Of a stretch of DNA of 64,000 nucleotides, positions 1 to 12,329 are shown one piece after another. Source of the DNA: Larix kaempferi (lineage: Eukaryota > Streptophyta > Pinopsida > Pinales > Pinaceae); contig BSBM01000125.1 in NCBI GenBank assembly GCA_027924585.1, positions 3,043,001 through 3,107,000 on the forward strand, in the 5' to 3' direction. Both the position numbers and the translations under genes were made by a program. Below the pieces are notes generated by a model. The model had not been told where the DNA came from and did no database searches. It saw only the letters and a list, made by a program, of their open reading frames with translations. Numbering within the stretch: position 1 is the first letter of the stretch; each line of letters begins with the position of its first letter.

Positions 1-810
1 TTAATGCATGAGGCATTAAACTCAATTGGGTACATCATGATGGACATACAAGACCCCTAGTGTAGGGAGAAATGTATTCAACAAATTGTAGAAGGCCCTA
101 TTCATTGGAGAGCAGTCTTTCATGGTGATTTGCATTAATGTATTCTCTCTACTTATAATGGATTATGCTATTACATTTTCAGTTATTATTTCAATCTAGA
201 AATTATGAAATAGAAAATATATGTATCCTTTATCCTTACAACATTACATGGAGATATATTCTAAGGGCATTAGGTGTTCTTATTTTCTTATCTATAAGAT
301 GTAGACCATGTTTTAATTTCTTTGAGCCTATAGCTGTTTCTAATGGACTTTTAACATATTACTATGTTATATGCTAGTTCTAGCTCTAGTTTAGCAGCTT
401 TGTTTTCCTCTTTTCTATTTTTTTCCTTGTTATTAACATCTAGCAATAATGAAATTAATTTCATTTCAAATTCTATAAAATAAATTATCAAATTTAGTAT
501 TAAACAAACTGATAAGTAAACCATTTTCATTTTTGGTAACTCCCCAAGTCTCATCACCAACTCCATTTTTCACACCCCCAATGGTCATTCATTTCTCTTA
601 TCCAAATCATGGCACATCATTCAAAGGAAATATAGAATAATTTTAATATCCTTTCCAAACTTACCAACTCCAGTCCAGAAGTAATATTCATTGAGGAAAC
701 AAAAAATCAAATAGTGAACTAAATCTTCTCAAGATTTGATTTTCTCACCTACAATTAATTTATCACTCATAATCCATTAAAAAATATTATTAAAATTAAT
801 TTTCTATCTG
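1..810. repeat. Dispersed LTR-like repeat, copy 1
   Basis: Bases ~265-810 align by eye with 40016-40943: the same 'atctataagatgtag' start, the 'ctagttctagctctagtttagc' stretch and the same 'cctacaattaatttatcactc' region near the end. Bases ~100-205 align separately with 41305-41420. In the second locus the block is directly preceded by a tRNA-Met primer-binding site, so it is probably an LTR fragment of a retroelement in minus orientation. No PBS is visible at this copy. Short ORFs here (165-377 +, 351-566 -) have no recognisable product. The repeat relation is seen directly; the LTR identity is inferred. Confidence 0.65.
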
Positions 811-2367
811 TTGTGGCTACACCAACTTCCCTAGATTTTCAACCAAAAATGAAGGGTTCCCCACTTAAATTTTCGAAATTGATAATCACCCTTCTCCAGT
901 TTGATGGATCTTGGGTCAATGTCTTTTGATTATGTTTCTATTTGATCATGGTATGATATATTTTTCATCTTATCTCTGGTCCGATGCACAATAATGCCTT
1001 AGCAATCAACATCCATTTGATTCAATTCGTTTCTTGATATTTCGTTTTGATTTCGATATATTGGGATCTCGTCTTTTTGGATTTTATAACGATACTGATC
1101 AAATCTGATATATCCACAACTTCGAGACAAGCATTACAGGAAAGTCTTCTGGTTAGTTTTTTTCCCAACATTTTAAGCAACCACGGAAGTCGGCGCATTC
1201 ATTAAAATTTGTGGAATGTTCACCCCGACTTCATGACTTCTCGACTCCCCAACGTTTTCGGCAATTGGGAGTCAACGTCTATGCCCACGAGTTGTTTTAA
1301 ATCTATTAACTCCTCGAATCCGACATTTTGAGGATAAGTCGGTAGTCGACAGTCGGTGCACTTGCAGAAGTTGTCGAAATCTTGCTCCCGACTTTGACTT
1401 TTTCAAAATTTTGTTGATCCCGATTTTTATTGATATTGTGAACTTGAAAAGTTTTTATACTTTTCTAATTGATATTTCGAGTCTTCATTTTTTCACATTG
1501 ACTTGACACGATCTATCTGGATGTTGATTGATCCATTGTTTTGATATATCGAGACATGATTATTATAGATATTTCACCCATATGCAAGATGTTTCGATGA
1601 TATTTCCATGCTCTTAGTGGGTAACTTACAATGTTATTTTTCACATTCCTCACATAGATTTGGTCTTCATTGCATAAGCTGATTATTCGACATGATGGTT
1701 GGCTATTATTCTCATTTCGAGATTTTGATTGATCTTTTGGTTTTTTCTCTCATGACTTTAGATATTGCATTAGTCTAATATTTGAGGTTGATGGAGTTTT
1801 ATTTTCACTTTTGCATGTCTATAATCATGATATATATTGTAAATAATCTTATTCTTTTGGTTTGTTTGCTTAGATTAGTTTAATATTTTTAATGTTTAAT
1901 TTAAGCTTATTTAAATCATTTTTAATATTCATGATCATGCTTTGGTTTTAATTAAAGTACTTTGTAAATTTGAAGAAATAATTTCTATTAAATTTATGGT
2001 TTGAATTCACACTTAAATTTAATTAAACCAACATTTTAACAAAAAAATCACATATATTTTAGTTATTTCAATTTTGATATCTCCCATTTTAATATGATTT
2101 TTGATATCTACGATTTTTAGAATTGTTGAGATTAAAATTTAATATTTATGTATGCGAAACCTAAAAGCATATGATTTTGAATAATATTTCTATTTTAATG
2201 ATTTTAATTGATATTGAAAATGTATAATATCTTTGGTTTCTTTTGCAAATTAAAAATGTTGTGCAAAAAGAAATATTGTAAATAAAACTAAACAAGATAT
2301 TTTATTTGTTTTTGTTTTCCATTTTTAGAAAACGGATTGTGTTGGAAATCTATTTGTGAGACTTATT

Positions 2368-2490
2368 GTGATTTATTCCTTATATATACTTTGTTCCCAA
2401 CATTTATTTTCCTAACAAAATAGCTTGGAGTGATTTATTCCCTATATATACTTTGTTCCCAACATTTATTTTCCTAAAAAACTAGCGTGT
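2368..2490. repeat. Tandem duplication of a 62-bp unit
   Basis: The unit beginning 'gtgatttattcc' at 2368 is repeated at 2430 with only a few differences. Both copies contain 'ctttgttcccaacatttatt'. A simple local duplication of non-coding DNA. Confidence 0.85.
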
Positions 2491-3280
2491 ATTTTTTTAA
2501 TACATATAGGGAATGTTTGATTTTTGTTATAAACTATTATGTGAGGCAAATACAATATAAACTACTAAAACTTCTTTTGCCTAATGCATGTGGGATATTG
2601 ATTTTAACATTAAGATCAATGGTCACAATTCACCCAATAATGAAATCAATGGCTGTTGAGTCTCAACTTCCGAGAGCTATATCTTGAGTTCTAGTAGTCC
2701 AAATTAAGCTCGAGATAACTCGTTGGAAAGCTAAGAAGATGAGGAATGATTTGGGAACATCATTGTTTCCAAATGGAGGGTTTAAATACACCGAAAATCT
2801 TCCTGAAAAAGTCAAATTTGAATTTTGATTAGATTTTCCTATTTTGGTTATGATTTGATTTGTAAATAGATCTACATTGATTTGGGTTTGTTTCTTTTGA
2901 TTTGGTATGCTATTTAATTATTTTTAATTTATCTTTTGAATTGTGCATGTGTGGGTTCAAATTTGAAGAGATCAATTAACATCCCAGATCATGAAGAATT
3001 TAAAAAACATCAAGCTAAAAAGTATTAATTTTCGGATGCGATTCCTAGAGCAATGGAGATGAATATAAAAAACATGAGACATGGCTTTTGTATAGAATGG
3101 GCCCAATTAGTTCTCATATAGCAGAATCCCCCCAAAATGTGTTATTTGGGAGATCCGACTGGTTCTTCAAAATGAAATTTCCTAGATTTTTCTCATGGAT
3201 GGATTTGCTAAATGAAACAACTCATCTAGTTAGTTCAACGATTGGGGGAAATGATATTATATTTTCTATCATTCATTTTG

Positions 3281-3289
3281 TATAAATAC
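3281..3289 (+). promoter_or_regulatory. TATA-like box (TATAAATAC)
   Basis: A canonical plant TATA sequence preceded by a T-rich stretch. No ORF or LTR boundary can be tied to it, so it may be a relic LTR promoter or chance. Confidence 0.25.
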
Positions 3290-3896
3290 CTACTTGTTAT
3301 GCAAGGAAGCGGGGGATCTCCAGAGAAAAAATATTTTCATTCTCTGTGATATAAACTTATCAAACATTTTCATGATTGATGGTTTACTGTTCGGATCTGT
3401 AGATGACACTCTATGATTTCTCTCAAAGCTAGTAGATCATATTCATAGATCTTCTATATTGTTGACACCAGCTTCATCCCTATATTGAGTTTGTTTTGCA
3501 TTTCTTAATTCACATTTTCTTATTTAATTCTACAATTTATTTCCAGAATGTATTGATTATTATCATATGTTCATATTCTGTTGGCTATGTTTAGACTTCA
3601 AAAGCCATAATCAATTGCAGTATTAACTTTGTTTAATTTGTGATAAGTAGGATCCCAAATGTCTTCCTGATAATTGTTTATTGCATAGCTTTTAATTTTT
3701 CTAACTTGTTGATTGATGTTGATCTGATTTATCAGTTTGATAATCAATTGCACATTTTGAATACTAATTATTCCAATCTCTTTTTAGAATGATTAGTTTA
3801 TAAAAGAACATTTTTGTTTTCATTTTGTTAATCTATCTAGATGAGCACTTTTTTCATTTATTATAGATTGACAGAACAATATGAACTGGTTACAAC

Positions 3897-4344
3897 TGTT
3901 AGGATATTTAGACACTTAGGAGTTAGTTAAGATCAACTTGTGTAATATATCTGTTAGGGATAGTGTGTTTCTTTAGTATGCATTTGTAAATACTTAATCC
4001 GACGGTCACGATATTTTTCCGACATAGAGTGATCCGACGGCTCAACTTCTCTTAGATCAAACCTAACCTTGATCCGTGGCTTAACACCCGATTGGTCCAT
4101 GATCTCTATTTAAAGAGCATGGAGGGTCATTGTTTAGTTGATCGATTATGAGAAGCTCATTTGTAACTTTCTTTCTTTGCATAATAAATTGTCCCGTAGA
4201 AGCTATTTGGCCGGGGCCGTGGAGTGTTTCCCTCAAAAGGGTTTAAACCACGTCAAAACATTGGTGTGTTGATCTGTGATCTGTTTGTGTGAAGTGGTTG
4301 CTCTTGGTGTTCGGTCCTTTGGTAGTACCCTGTGTACCCGAACA
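3897..4344 (+). repeat. E1 5' LTR
   Basis: Begins TGTTAGGATATT and ends ACCCGAACA immediately before the primer-binding site. It matches 9624-10081 with ~12 substitutions and lacks the 10-bp duplication seen there. Confidence 0.97.
4107..4115 (+). promoter_or_regulatory. TATA-like box in E1 5' LTR (TATTTAAAG)
   Basis: TATA-like sequence about 210 bp into the LTR, conserved in the 3' LTR at 9844-9852. It is in the usual place for the LTR promoter that drives genomic RNA. Confidence 0.55.
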
Positions 4345-4356
4345 TGGTATCAGAGC
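4345..4356 (+). other. E1 primer-binding site (tRNA-iMet)
   Basis: TGGTATCAGAGC directly abuts the 5' LTR. It is the classical complement of the 3' end of plant initiator tRNA-Met, used to prime minus-strand DNA. Confidence 0.95.
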
Positions 4357-5488
4357 TTTTATGAAGTGCCGCTTCCGATTGTGATCTAGATCTTGAACTG
4401 CTGTTGCCGAAACTCGAAAGGGTTTCTAGATCTGGTATTTCTGTGCATATCTGGGCTGTGGGAGGTGTTCCATTATGTCCGGAGCGTCGTTTCCACTGGG
4501 AAATAGTTTTCATTTGATCGAAAACGGTTCCCGGTTGCTCCAGAAACGCATATTTCATCAGTTCTGAAGGTATAATGTTACAGTGACGCATTTTTTTATT
4601 TTCTGTTTTTAAAAGAAAAAATCTCATATTTTATCATTTTGTACTGTTAGATTTTTTTTTGGGTTCGGATTTTTGCTTTCCCGTCTGCATATGCTCTTTG
4701 CCGTGCACCTTGAGCGATCTCGGCAAATCAGAAACAGAAAGGGAAAGGGTTTTTCTCGACAGCGTATGCTCTTTGTTGTGCACCTTGCGCGATCTCGGCA
4801 AATCAGAAACAGAGAGAAAACGTAGACTTTCCGGGCAAGATAAGGAGATCTAACTCCACAAGTGTGGAAAAGTTTTTTTGTTTCGATTTGTGGTGTGTTT
4901 TGCAGGAAAAAGGGCAAGCACGCAAACCAAGTAATAAGAGTAAAAAAAAAAAAAAACTCCCTTCCTCATTCCCATATTTTACATACCTTTTAATCTAGCT
5001 CACTTGGTTCAAAGTTGCTTTATTCCTTAATAGGTCTTGAGTTCAAGTCTTAGGAAGTTACTTTTAAAAGAAAAAATGCATGCAATTTCTATTTTCAAGT
5101 TACTTTATTGTAAAAGTGCATCTCACTTAAATAATAAAAAATAAAAATACAAGTGAGTCACTTAAGTTTTTTATTGTTGCACTATTTAAAAATAATATCA
5201 TTGTAAAAGTGAAATCACTTATTTTACAAAAGTGGTTCACTTAAAGCAACTTTCTTGTAAAGTGATTGTCAAAAGGTTCATCTTGGGAAGAGGGGGGTTC
5301 TTTTTTTTGTTGGACATTCTCTAGCTGCCACGTCACTATTGGGGACATCTTCAACAGTTTATTTGTTCAAGCATAACTTCATCATACAGAGTCAGTTTTC
5401 AATGCCGTTTTTTTTAAACTGCCTATTTTTTCGAGCTCTTCACATCCAAACTATTGGTTTCTGCTTTTATAGCCATTAATTTACAAAT
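4357..5488 (+). other. E1 untranslated leader with a 75-bp duplication
   Basis: Non-coding leader between PBS and gag. It holds an imperfect duplication (4689-4739 and 4764-4815, period 75), both copies containing 'gatctcggcaaatcagaaac', and an A-run at ~4942-4956. ORFs on both strands here overlap the duplication and do not look like genes. Confidence 0.7.
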
Positions 5489-8400
5489 ATGGCCGCCCCT
5501 TGTGATATTCTACTTAACAGTTCCAACTATTTCTCATGGAAATCTCGTATGGAGGATGTTCTACGAAGTAGGGGACTTTTCAGAATTACCTCAGGGAAAG
5601 AAAAAGAACCCACTGATGATGATAAGAAAATAAAATGGGAAAATAGATGTGATGAAGCTCGTGGATTGATTGGGATGTCAATCTCTACTGATTTGCGATT
5701 CCACATATCTGGAATTGATGAACCTAATGCTGCTTGGGACAAGTTGGAATCTGTGTTTGGTAAACACAATGAAATTCGAGGTCACCAACTCGAAAATGAG
5801 TTGATTTCTTTAAATCCAAGTGACTTTTCATGCATTCAAGATTATTTATCTAAGTACAAAACTCTCAAATTCTTATGTGCAGAATGTAAGAATGAGATGG
5901 AAGACAAACAATGCATTTATCATATTCTTTCCAAACTTGGACCTGCATATTCTGTTTTTGTATCTACATTTTACTCCATGAAAGCATCCTTGAATGCAAC
6001 TAGCTATCAAGAGCCTAGTCTTGAATCCTTTTCTGATTCCTTGATTAGAGAACAAGATAAACTCATTCATCTTGGAATAATCAACAATGCAGATACATCT
6101 GGGAAAGCCTTATTGTCCCAACAGAAAGAAAAGTCCAAGCCTCCCACGAAACAAAATTTTTGCAATAATAAGTCAAACAAGGGTCCCAAACCCTCTCAGT
6201 CAGCTCCTTCTTTAAAAAATGACAAAGGATCCAAGCCAAAAGGCAAGAAGACTGAGCGTCATTGCAACTATTGCGGGAAAGATAATCATGATGAATCTAA
6301 GTGTTTCAAGAAGATGGCATCCTTGGAAGCAGCAATGAAGAAGCACCACATCAGCCTAGATTCGCCTTCAGAATCTGCCTCTCATGGACATGCACTTTGT
6401 GCTTCTGGTTATTCTTATAATGCATCTTCTTCTTCTACTTCAAATGAATGGCTCATTGATTCTGGAGCATCTTATCATATGGCTAAATATCAAGCCATCT
6501 TTTCTACTATGCATGAATGTAACACCAAACAAATATTTGTTGGTGATGATAGATCTCTAAGTGTTGTAGGAGATGGAACAGTTCCAGTAGATAATGGTCA
6601 TTTTAGTGATGTACTATGTGTTCCAAGAATTTCCTGCAATTTGTTATCAGTTTATCAGATCACTCATTCTGGTGAAGGTAAAACTGTGATCTTTACACCT
6701 CACCAAGTTGTAATCAAGGATTTTCAAGATCCTCAATAGGTCCTAGCTACCGGAATTGTTGATGATATTACCAGGTTGTACAAGTTTAACAACTTTGGGT
6801 CATCACCTTTGGGCAAACTTTGGCATGAGCGATTTGGTCACTTAAATTATCGCTCATTGCAACAACTATGTAAAGAAAATATGGTGACAAGTCTTCCGAT
6901 GGTATCTTGCAAAGATGGTGTTTGTTCCGGTTGTGTACTCGGAAAACATCATCGAGACAGTTTTGACAAACGTGCCTCTTGGCACGCCTCGGTTCCCTTG
7001 GAGCTTGTGCATAGTAACTTGTGTGGTCCTCTTCCATCTGCTTCCTTTTCTGGTTTCAAATATTTCTTAACTTTCATTGATGATTACACCAGACGCACTT
7101 GGGTTTATTTCCTAAAACTTAAGAGCGAAGTATTTAACATGTTCTTGGCCTACAAGGCCCTTGTTGAAAAACAATCTGGTCATTAAATTATTAAGTTAAG
7201 ATCTGACAATGGAGGAGAATATGTTAACAAATAGTTCACTACTTTCTGCATTGAACAAGGCATCCAACAACAACACACTGTTCCATATACACCACAACAA
7301 AATGGTGTAGCTGAGCGGAAGAACCGCACTTTAAAAGAAATGGCTAATTGTATGATCCAATCTAAGGGACTAAGTCTTCAATTTTGGGCTGAAGCCATAA
7401 ATTGTGCAAATTACATAGTTAATTGCACCCCCACAAAAGCATTACAAGGTATAACACCGAAAGAAGCATGGAATAAAACTAAACCTAATGTAAGTCACTT
7501 GCGTGTGTTTGGTAGTGAAGCATGGGCTCACATTCCGGATGAAAAACGGAAAGCATTGCAGCCTAAAAGTGAAAAGTGCATATTTATTGGATATTCTGAA
7601 GATGTAAAAGGTTATAGACTTCTTCAACCACATTCTCATGATATAATCATTAGACGAGATGTTAAATTTGATGAAAATCTCTTGGCCTGCGAGCCTAACT
7701 CGGCGATTGTGCCATCTTTGGCCTGCGAGCCTGATTCGGCGTTTGTGCCTTCTTCTTCTTCTTCTTCTTCCAACTTCTTTGACAGGTTTCCAACTCCAGT
7801 TTCTGATAATGACAGTGAGGATGAAAATCCACCTCTGCCTGCTTATGTTCCTCCAGTTGCACCAACACAAGTGCTTCCTCGATGGGTCCGTTCAACATGT
7901 GAAGCAGCTGGTGATCTTGCCGGTGATCCTAGAGATCAACGTCGAACACGTTCTCAGTTTCAGCGAGCCTCTTCTCTTTTGGCTCAAGTTTCCGAGAATC
8001 ATGATCGAGAAACTTTTGCAGAAGCTTCAGGGAATCCAGATTGGGATGCAGCCATGGATGAAGAATATCGTTCCTTAATGGCGAACGATACTTGGGATCT
8101 TGTACCTCTTCCCAAAGGAAGAAAACTTGTCAGATGTAAATGGGTCTACAGAACTAAGTATGCATCAGATGGAAGTGTTGAAAGACTTAAGGCAAGGTTA
8201 GTTGCCAAAGGTTTTTCCCAAGTTGAAGGGATTGATTACAATGAAACCTTTGCTCCCGTCGCAAAAATGAACTCCATCTGCCTTGCTCTTGCCCTTGCCG
8301 CCTTACACAACTGGGAAGTCCATCAAATGGATGTCAAGTCTGCCTTCCTACATGGTGATTTACAGGAGGAAATTTACATGGAACAACCTCCTGGCTATGT

Positions 8401-9541
8401 TCAGAATAACTCTAGCCTTGTCTGCCGCCTTAAGAAATCCTTATATGGCCTTAAGCAAGCTCCTAGAGCTTGGTATGCCAAAATGGATAACTTTCTCCTT
8501 GACACTGATTTTTCTAGATTCCATTCTGACCCCAATGTCTATACCAAGAAAGTAGGAAACCATCTCATCATACTTGTTCTATATGTTGATGACCTTATTC
8601 TTACTGGTAGTAACCCTAAGCTTATAACCCATGTGAAATCCAGTCTTAAACAAAACTTTGAAATGTTAGACTTAGGACATTTGCATTATTTTCTTGGTCT
8701 CCAAGTCCTACAAACCAAAGAAGGAATCTTTCTTTCTCAGTCTAAGTATGCTTGTGACCTTCTTCGTCGCTTTCACATGGAAGATTGTACACTAGCCCCT
8801 TCTCCCTTCCAGTCTGGAGTCAAACTTTCTGCCACTTGTACTTCACCTGAAGTCGATGCCACCTTATATCATTAGCTTGTTGGAAGTCTCTTATACTTGA
8901 CTCATTCCCGTCCTGACCTTTCCTTTGCCATTGGTCGTGTTGACTGTTATATGCAGACACCTCATGAAAGTCATTGGAAAGCAGCTAAAATAATACTTCG
9001 ATATATTCAAGGTACAGTTCAGTTTGGGATTCATTACAGTACAGGGGGAAAACCTTTGTTGGTTGGTTTCACTGATTCAGATTGGGCCGATGATCCTGAT
9101 GATCGAAAGTCTACTACAGGTTATGTTTTCAGTCTGGGATCTGGACCTATTACTTGGGCTTGTAAGAAACAACAAGCTCTTGCTCTTTCTTCAGCAGAGG
9201 CAGAATATCGAGTAGCAGTTAATGCCAGTCAAGAAGCTTTATGGCTTCGACAGATCCTTTCAGAGTTTGGATTTGAGCAGCAGCAGCCTACTCCACTTTG
9301 GTGCGACAATCAAAGTGCCATCAAGCTTGCCAAAGATCCAGTTCTACATCAACGCAGCAAACACATTGAGCTACATATGCACTTCATCAAAAATCTTGTT
9401 CATGATCGTGTTCTTGAAGTGCTCTTTTGCCCTACAGATGATCAAGTTGCAGACATCTTCACCAAGTCTCTTACAGAAGCGAAGTTTTCTAAACTTCGAT
9501 CTATGTTAGGAGTTCAGAAACTTGTCATTAAGGGGGGATAG
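5489..9541 (+). pseudogene. gag-pol: E1 Gag-Pol polyprotein with four in-frame stops
   Basis: One continuous frame of 1,350 codons that would make the Gag shell, protease, integrase, reverse transcriptase and RNase H for cytoplasmic particle assembly and chromosomal integration. Seen in order: Gag; CCHC zinc knuckle (CX2CX4HX4C, residues 259-272); protease DSGA (324-327); integrase zinc-binding His/Cys region (~445-490); integrase core with second Asp at 573 and Glu at 609, spaced exactly D-35-E; RT YVDD at 1032-1035; RNase H with TDSDWA; ADIFTK near the C-terminus. Stops lie at 6737 (TAG), 7184 (TAA), 7232 (TAG) and 8873 (TAG). The first catalytic Asp of integrase (residue 510, codon 7016-7018) reads Asn in the HSNLCGP motif. 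I chose the ATG at 5489 because MAAPCDILL is a normal Gag start and the frame then runs unbroken to 6736. Confidence 0.95.
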
Positions 9542-9614
9542 GCTCTAATGCCTCCTTCCTTCTCCTAATAGTGTCACTTTTGTAAATCCTTCAATCCTAT
9601 CCCAAGTTGTTCTT

Positions 9615-9623
9615 AAAGGGGGA
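9615..9623 (+). other. E1 polypurine tract
   Basis: AAAGGGGGA immediately precedes the 3' LTR, the position needed for plus-strand priming. A second purine run, AAGGGGGGA, overlaps the gag-pol stop at 9530-9539. Confidence 0.85.
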
Positions 9624-10081
9624 TGTTAGGATATTTAGACACTTAGGAGTTAGTTAAGATCAACTTGTGTAATATATCCGTTAGGGATAGTGTGTTTCTT
9701 TAGTATGCATTAGTATGCATTTGTAAATACTTAATTCGACGGTCACGATATGTTCCCGACATAGAGTGATCCGACGGCTCAACTTCTGTTAGATCAAACC
9801 TAACCTTGATCCGTGGCTTAACACCCGATTGGTCCATGATCTCTATTTAAAGAGCATGGTGGGTCATTGTTTAGTTGATCGATTATGAGAAGCTCATTTG
9901 TAACTTTTTTTCTTTGCATAATAAATTGTCCCGTAGAAGCTATTTGGCCGGGGCCGTGGAGTGTTTCCCTCAAGAGGGTTTAAACCACGTCAAAACATCG
10001 GTGTGTTGATCTGTGATCTGTTTGTGTGAAGTGGTTTCTCTTGGTGTTCGGTCCTTTGGTAGTACCCTATGTACCCGAACA
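9624..10081 (+). repeat. E1 3' LTR
   Basis: Same start and end as the 5' LTR. It is 10 bp longer because 'ttagtatgca' is tandemly duplicated at ~9700-9720. Followed by the target duplication ACAAC. Confidence 0.97.
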
Positions 10082-10086
10082 ACAAC

Positions 10087-10324
10087 AAAGTTGGTTTCAA
10101 TAAGATTTAATTTGCATCGTAGATTAGAAGTTATATTTCATTTAGGAATTAGTTTTAGTTATGATCATAAGTCTCTTATTTGAGGATCAACCCTTACTTA
10201 TTGTCTAACGGAGCCGTAAAAACCGTTGGAGTTAACTACACCAAACAACTTCAAGATATCTGAATCCTTCAGCTGGGTTATCTCCTTTGTGTTGACATTT
10301 GGGACAACGTCGGACGTCAACACT
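10087..10324. other. Non-coding flank between E1 and G
   Basis: No gene or element end is visible. It was joined to base 3891 before E1 inserted. Confidence 0.5.
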
Positions 10325-10550
10325 ATCTTAACTATAATCCACATGATCAATTAGTACACATATCATCAATACATATATAAACCAACAAGCATACTAGTGC
10401 ATGTGTGTGAGGGGTGGGCATGTAGCTAGCATGCATATACCTCATACCTATGCTAATAATCTAAATTATGCAAAGTATTTTTACCCTGTTTGGATGTATA
10501 TCAAAATTATGTGCAACATATAAATGGAATCAGAGTGTGGTGCATTACAT
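10325..10550 (-). repeat. LTR-like repeat at the 3' side of G (copy 1)
   Basis: On the minus strand it begins TGTAATGCACC just after a purine-rich run (complement of 10551-10566), as a 3' LTR would. It matches 40944-41152 closely and carries ~14 extra bases near 10350. The far end does not show the expected CA, so the complete LTR is not resolved. Confidence 0.55.
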
Positions 10551-11640
10551 GCACCCCTCCTTCAAGAAAATTCGTCTCGAAGTTAGATTCAAAAGGAAAT
10601 ACATGAACCATTGTGAAATAAAAAAAATCATGTCATAATTACATTAGTCATTCAACATTCAACAATTCAATGCTATTGAATAAGGAATACAAAACAAGTA
10701 GTGTCAAAAGATTTATTTATTCATTTATATAAAAATAACCAAGTACCAAGAACAAGAAGAAAATTTCTTCCCAATTAGGCTCATAACTAGCCTATAATCA
10801 CCCATCCTCCCTAACCTTATTTTGCTCCCTTCCTATTCTTCCCTTGTTGGTATATCCTATGGCATCGACTATGCCAACCTAACCATTTATAAAACCCAAA
10901 GGTGGAAGTGTCGATTATATCAACCTAACTTTCCTCACAGGCAACTGGAAGTCATCATCACATGTCTAGGTGAGGATGTACACCACATCCCTCCCACAAC
11001 TCTATGTCTGGAGGATACATGGTGGGAAAATCCTCCACCCCTCTTAAGAGATCCAGGTTTGATCACTAATAATGAGTCCTATTTTTCCACCACTCAGTCT
11101 GATATTTTTTTCAATGAATATCTAGTTTGGGTAACTACATCACCTATCACACACAACACTTGCACACATGTCATAACATATCCATACATATATATCCAAT
11201 AATCCATTCACATCGAATATTTCCAAACATATCATTTTATCCTCGATGTCCATGACATCGAACTAGCCTCATATTATATGTATATTAAAAAATTAAACAC
11301 TTGGCTAGAATTATCCCATGTACCTACAAGTTAGCTTACATGATCAATAATCATGCATAATGATCATAATACATTTGTTCCATCACCATCCTATTAAAAT
11401 TGTTTTTAACATAACCATGCATGCTTGTTAATTGTAACAATATAATGGATTCTCATTTATAAACATGATTTAAGCTTGTATGCATGTACTTAAAGTGCAA
11501 AAAAGGGAGAATATGACATAAACCATAATCACATGAAATAATAAAATTGGTGTGAGACTCCACATAAGTATAAGTATGTACAAAATACTAGTCCCATCAG
11601 TATAGTTGATTCTAATGTATGAGTAAAGATGCGTAAGAAA
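10551..11640. other. G 3' non-coding region
   Basis: Lies between the end of the chromovirus coding remnant and the putative polypurine tract (minus strand, 10551-10566). The plus-strand ORF at 10822-11202 (126 aa) is not recognisable and is opposite to the element. Confidence 0.45.
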
Positions 11641-11654
11641 AATTTTGATTATTC

Positions 11655-11990
11655 AAATATGAAAATAGTCTGGGATAATCCTGATGGATGGTTTTTTCAT
11701 CCTCCCGGGTAGTAGATCCCAAGCTATACTTGTCCCATTGGACCTTAAATTAGTCCACAAGATGATTCCTGAGCTGTCAAACCCTATGCTCCAGGATGCG
11801 TAATGGTTCGACCATAAAACTCCCCATGTACAAGACCTACAATTTCTTCCAATTAAGTTTGTGAGACTCATCGGCCACATAATGCCACAATACAGATACA
11901 TGAAATACATTATGAGTTTTAAGCAATTGGGGTGGCATTTCAAGATGATGGGCGACTGGTCTAATTCTCTCTAGAATATCAAATGGACCT
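11655..11990 (-). pseudogene. G integrase C-terminus and chromodomain-like tail
   Basis: The minus-strand translation shows a VFHVSVL motif, the usual gypsy 'HDVFHVS' signature after the integrase core. It is followed by a segment ending in a DYPRLF-like sequence typical of the C-terminal chromodomain region of Tekay/Del elements, which targets integration to chromatin. Stops interrupt it. The ATG-initiated ORF at 11653-11943 is in another frame and is a shadow. Confidence 0.7.
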
Positions 11991-12329
11991 ATAAATAATG
12001 GTGACAATTTTGTCACCTTTCCAAATCAAATGGTACTTTTACTCATTCAGATACGAATACACACTTGATTCCCAACTTTGCAACTTCTATATGATCTATG
12101 CGCATCGGCATAACTCTTTTTCCTATCCTAAGATTCTTTTAACTATTTCTTGATTTGAATCACTTGCTCTTCCATCTCTTGAATCAAATCAGGCCCAATT
12201 ATAACTTGATATTTTAACCTATACCAACTTAATGGTGTCCTGCATGGCCTCCCATATAGATCTTGATACAGAGGCATCCCAATGGAGCTATGGTAACTAT
12301 TGTTGTATGCAAACAATATTTTTTCTAAT

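Larger units (their letters stand above)
811..3896. other. AT-rich stretch without recognisable genes
   Basis: No coding region, RNA gene or element ends can be supported here. A locally CpG-containing patch lies at ~1180-1400, with repeated 'agtcgg' words. The ORFs at 2487-2687 and 3088-3285 look random. A 62-bp tandem duplication and one TATA-like box are listed separately. If E1 is removed, this stretch joins directly to base 10087. Confidence 0.6.
3897..10081 (+). mobile_element. E1: complete Ty1/copia LTR retrotransposon
   Basis: Structurally full-length 6,185-bp element. It starts TGTTAGG and ends GAACA, with two LTRs (448 and 458 bp), a tRNA-iMet primer-binding site, a single gag-pol frame, a polypurine tract, and a perfect 5-bp target duplication ACAAC at 3892-3896 and 10082-10086. 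Hand comparison of the LTRs gives about 12 substitutions plus one 10-bp tandem duplication in the 3' LTR, so the insertion is moderately young. The domain order protease-integrase-RT-RNase H defines the copia superfamily. Four in-frame stops and a changed integrase catalytic residue make this copy non-autonomous. I did not assign a lineage within copia. Confidence 0.97.

Noticed and set aside
4345-4356. tRNA-Met gene fragment (also at 24750, 39992, 50071, 60160, 62907)
   Set aside because: Only the 3' end complement is present, each time beside an LTR; these are primer-binding sites.
7659-8078. Alternative-frame ORFs across E1 pol
   Set aside because: Shadows of the gag-pol frame, which carries all domain motifs.
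10822-11202. 126-aa plus-strand ORF
   Set aside because: No motif, opposite to element G, and ends in low-complexity sequence.
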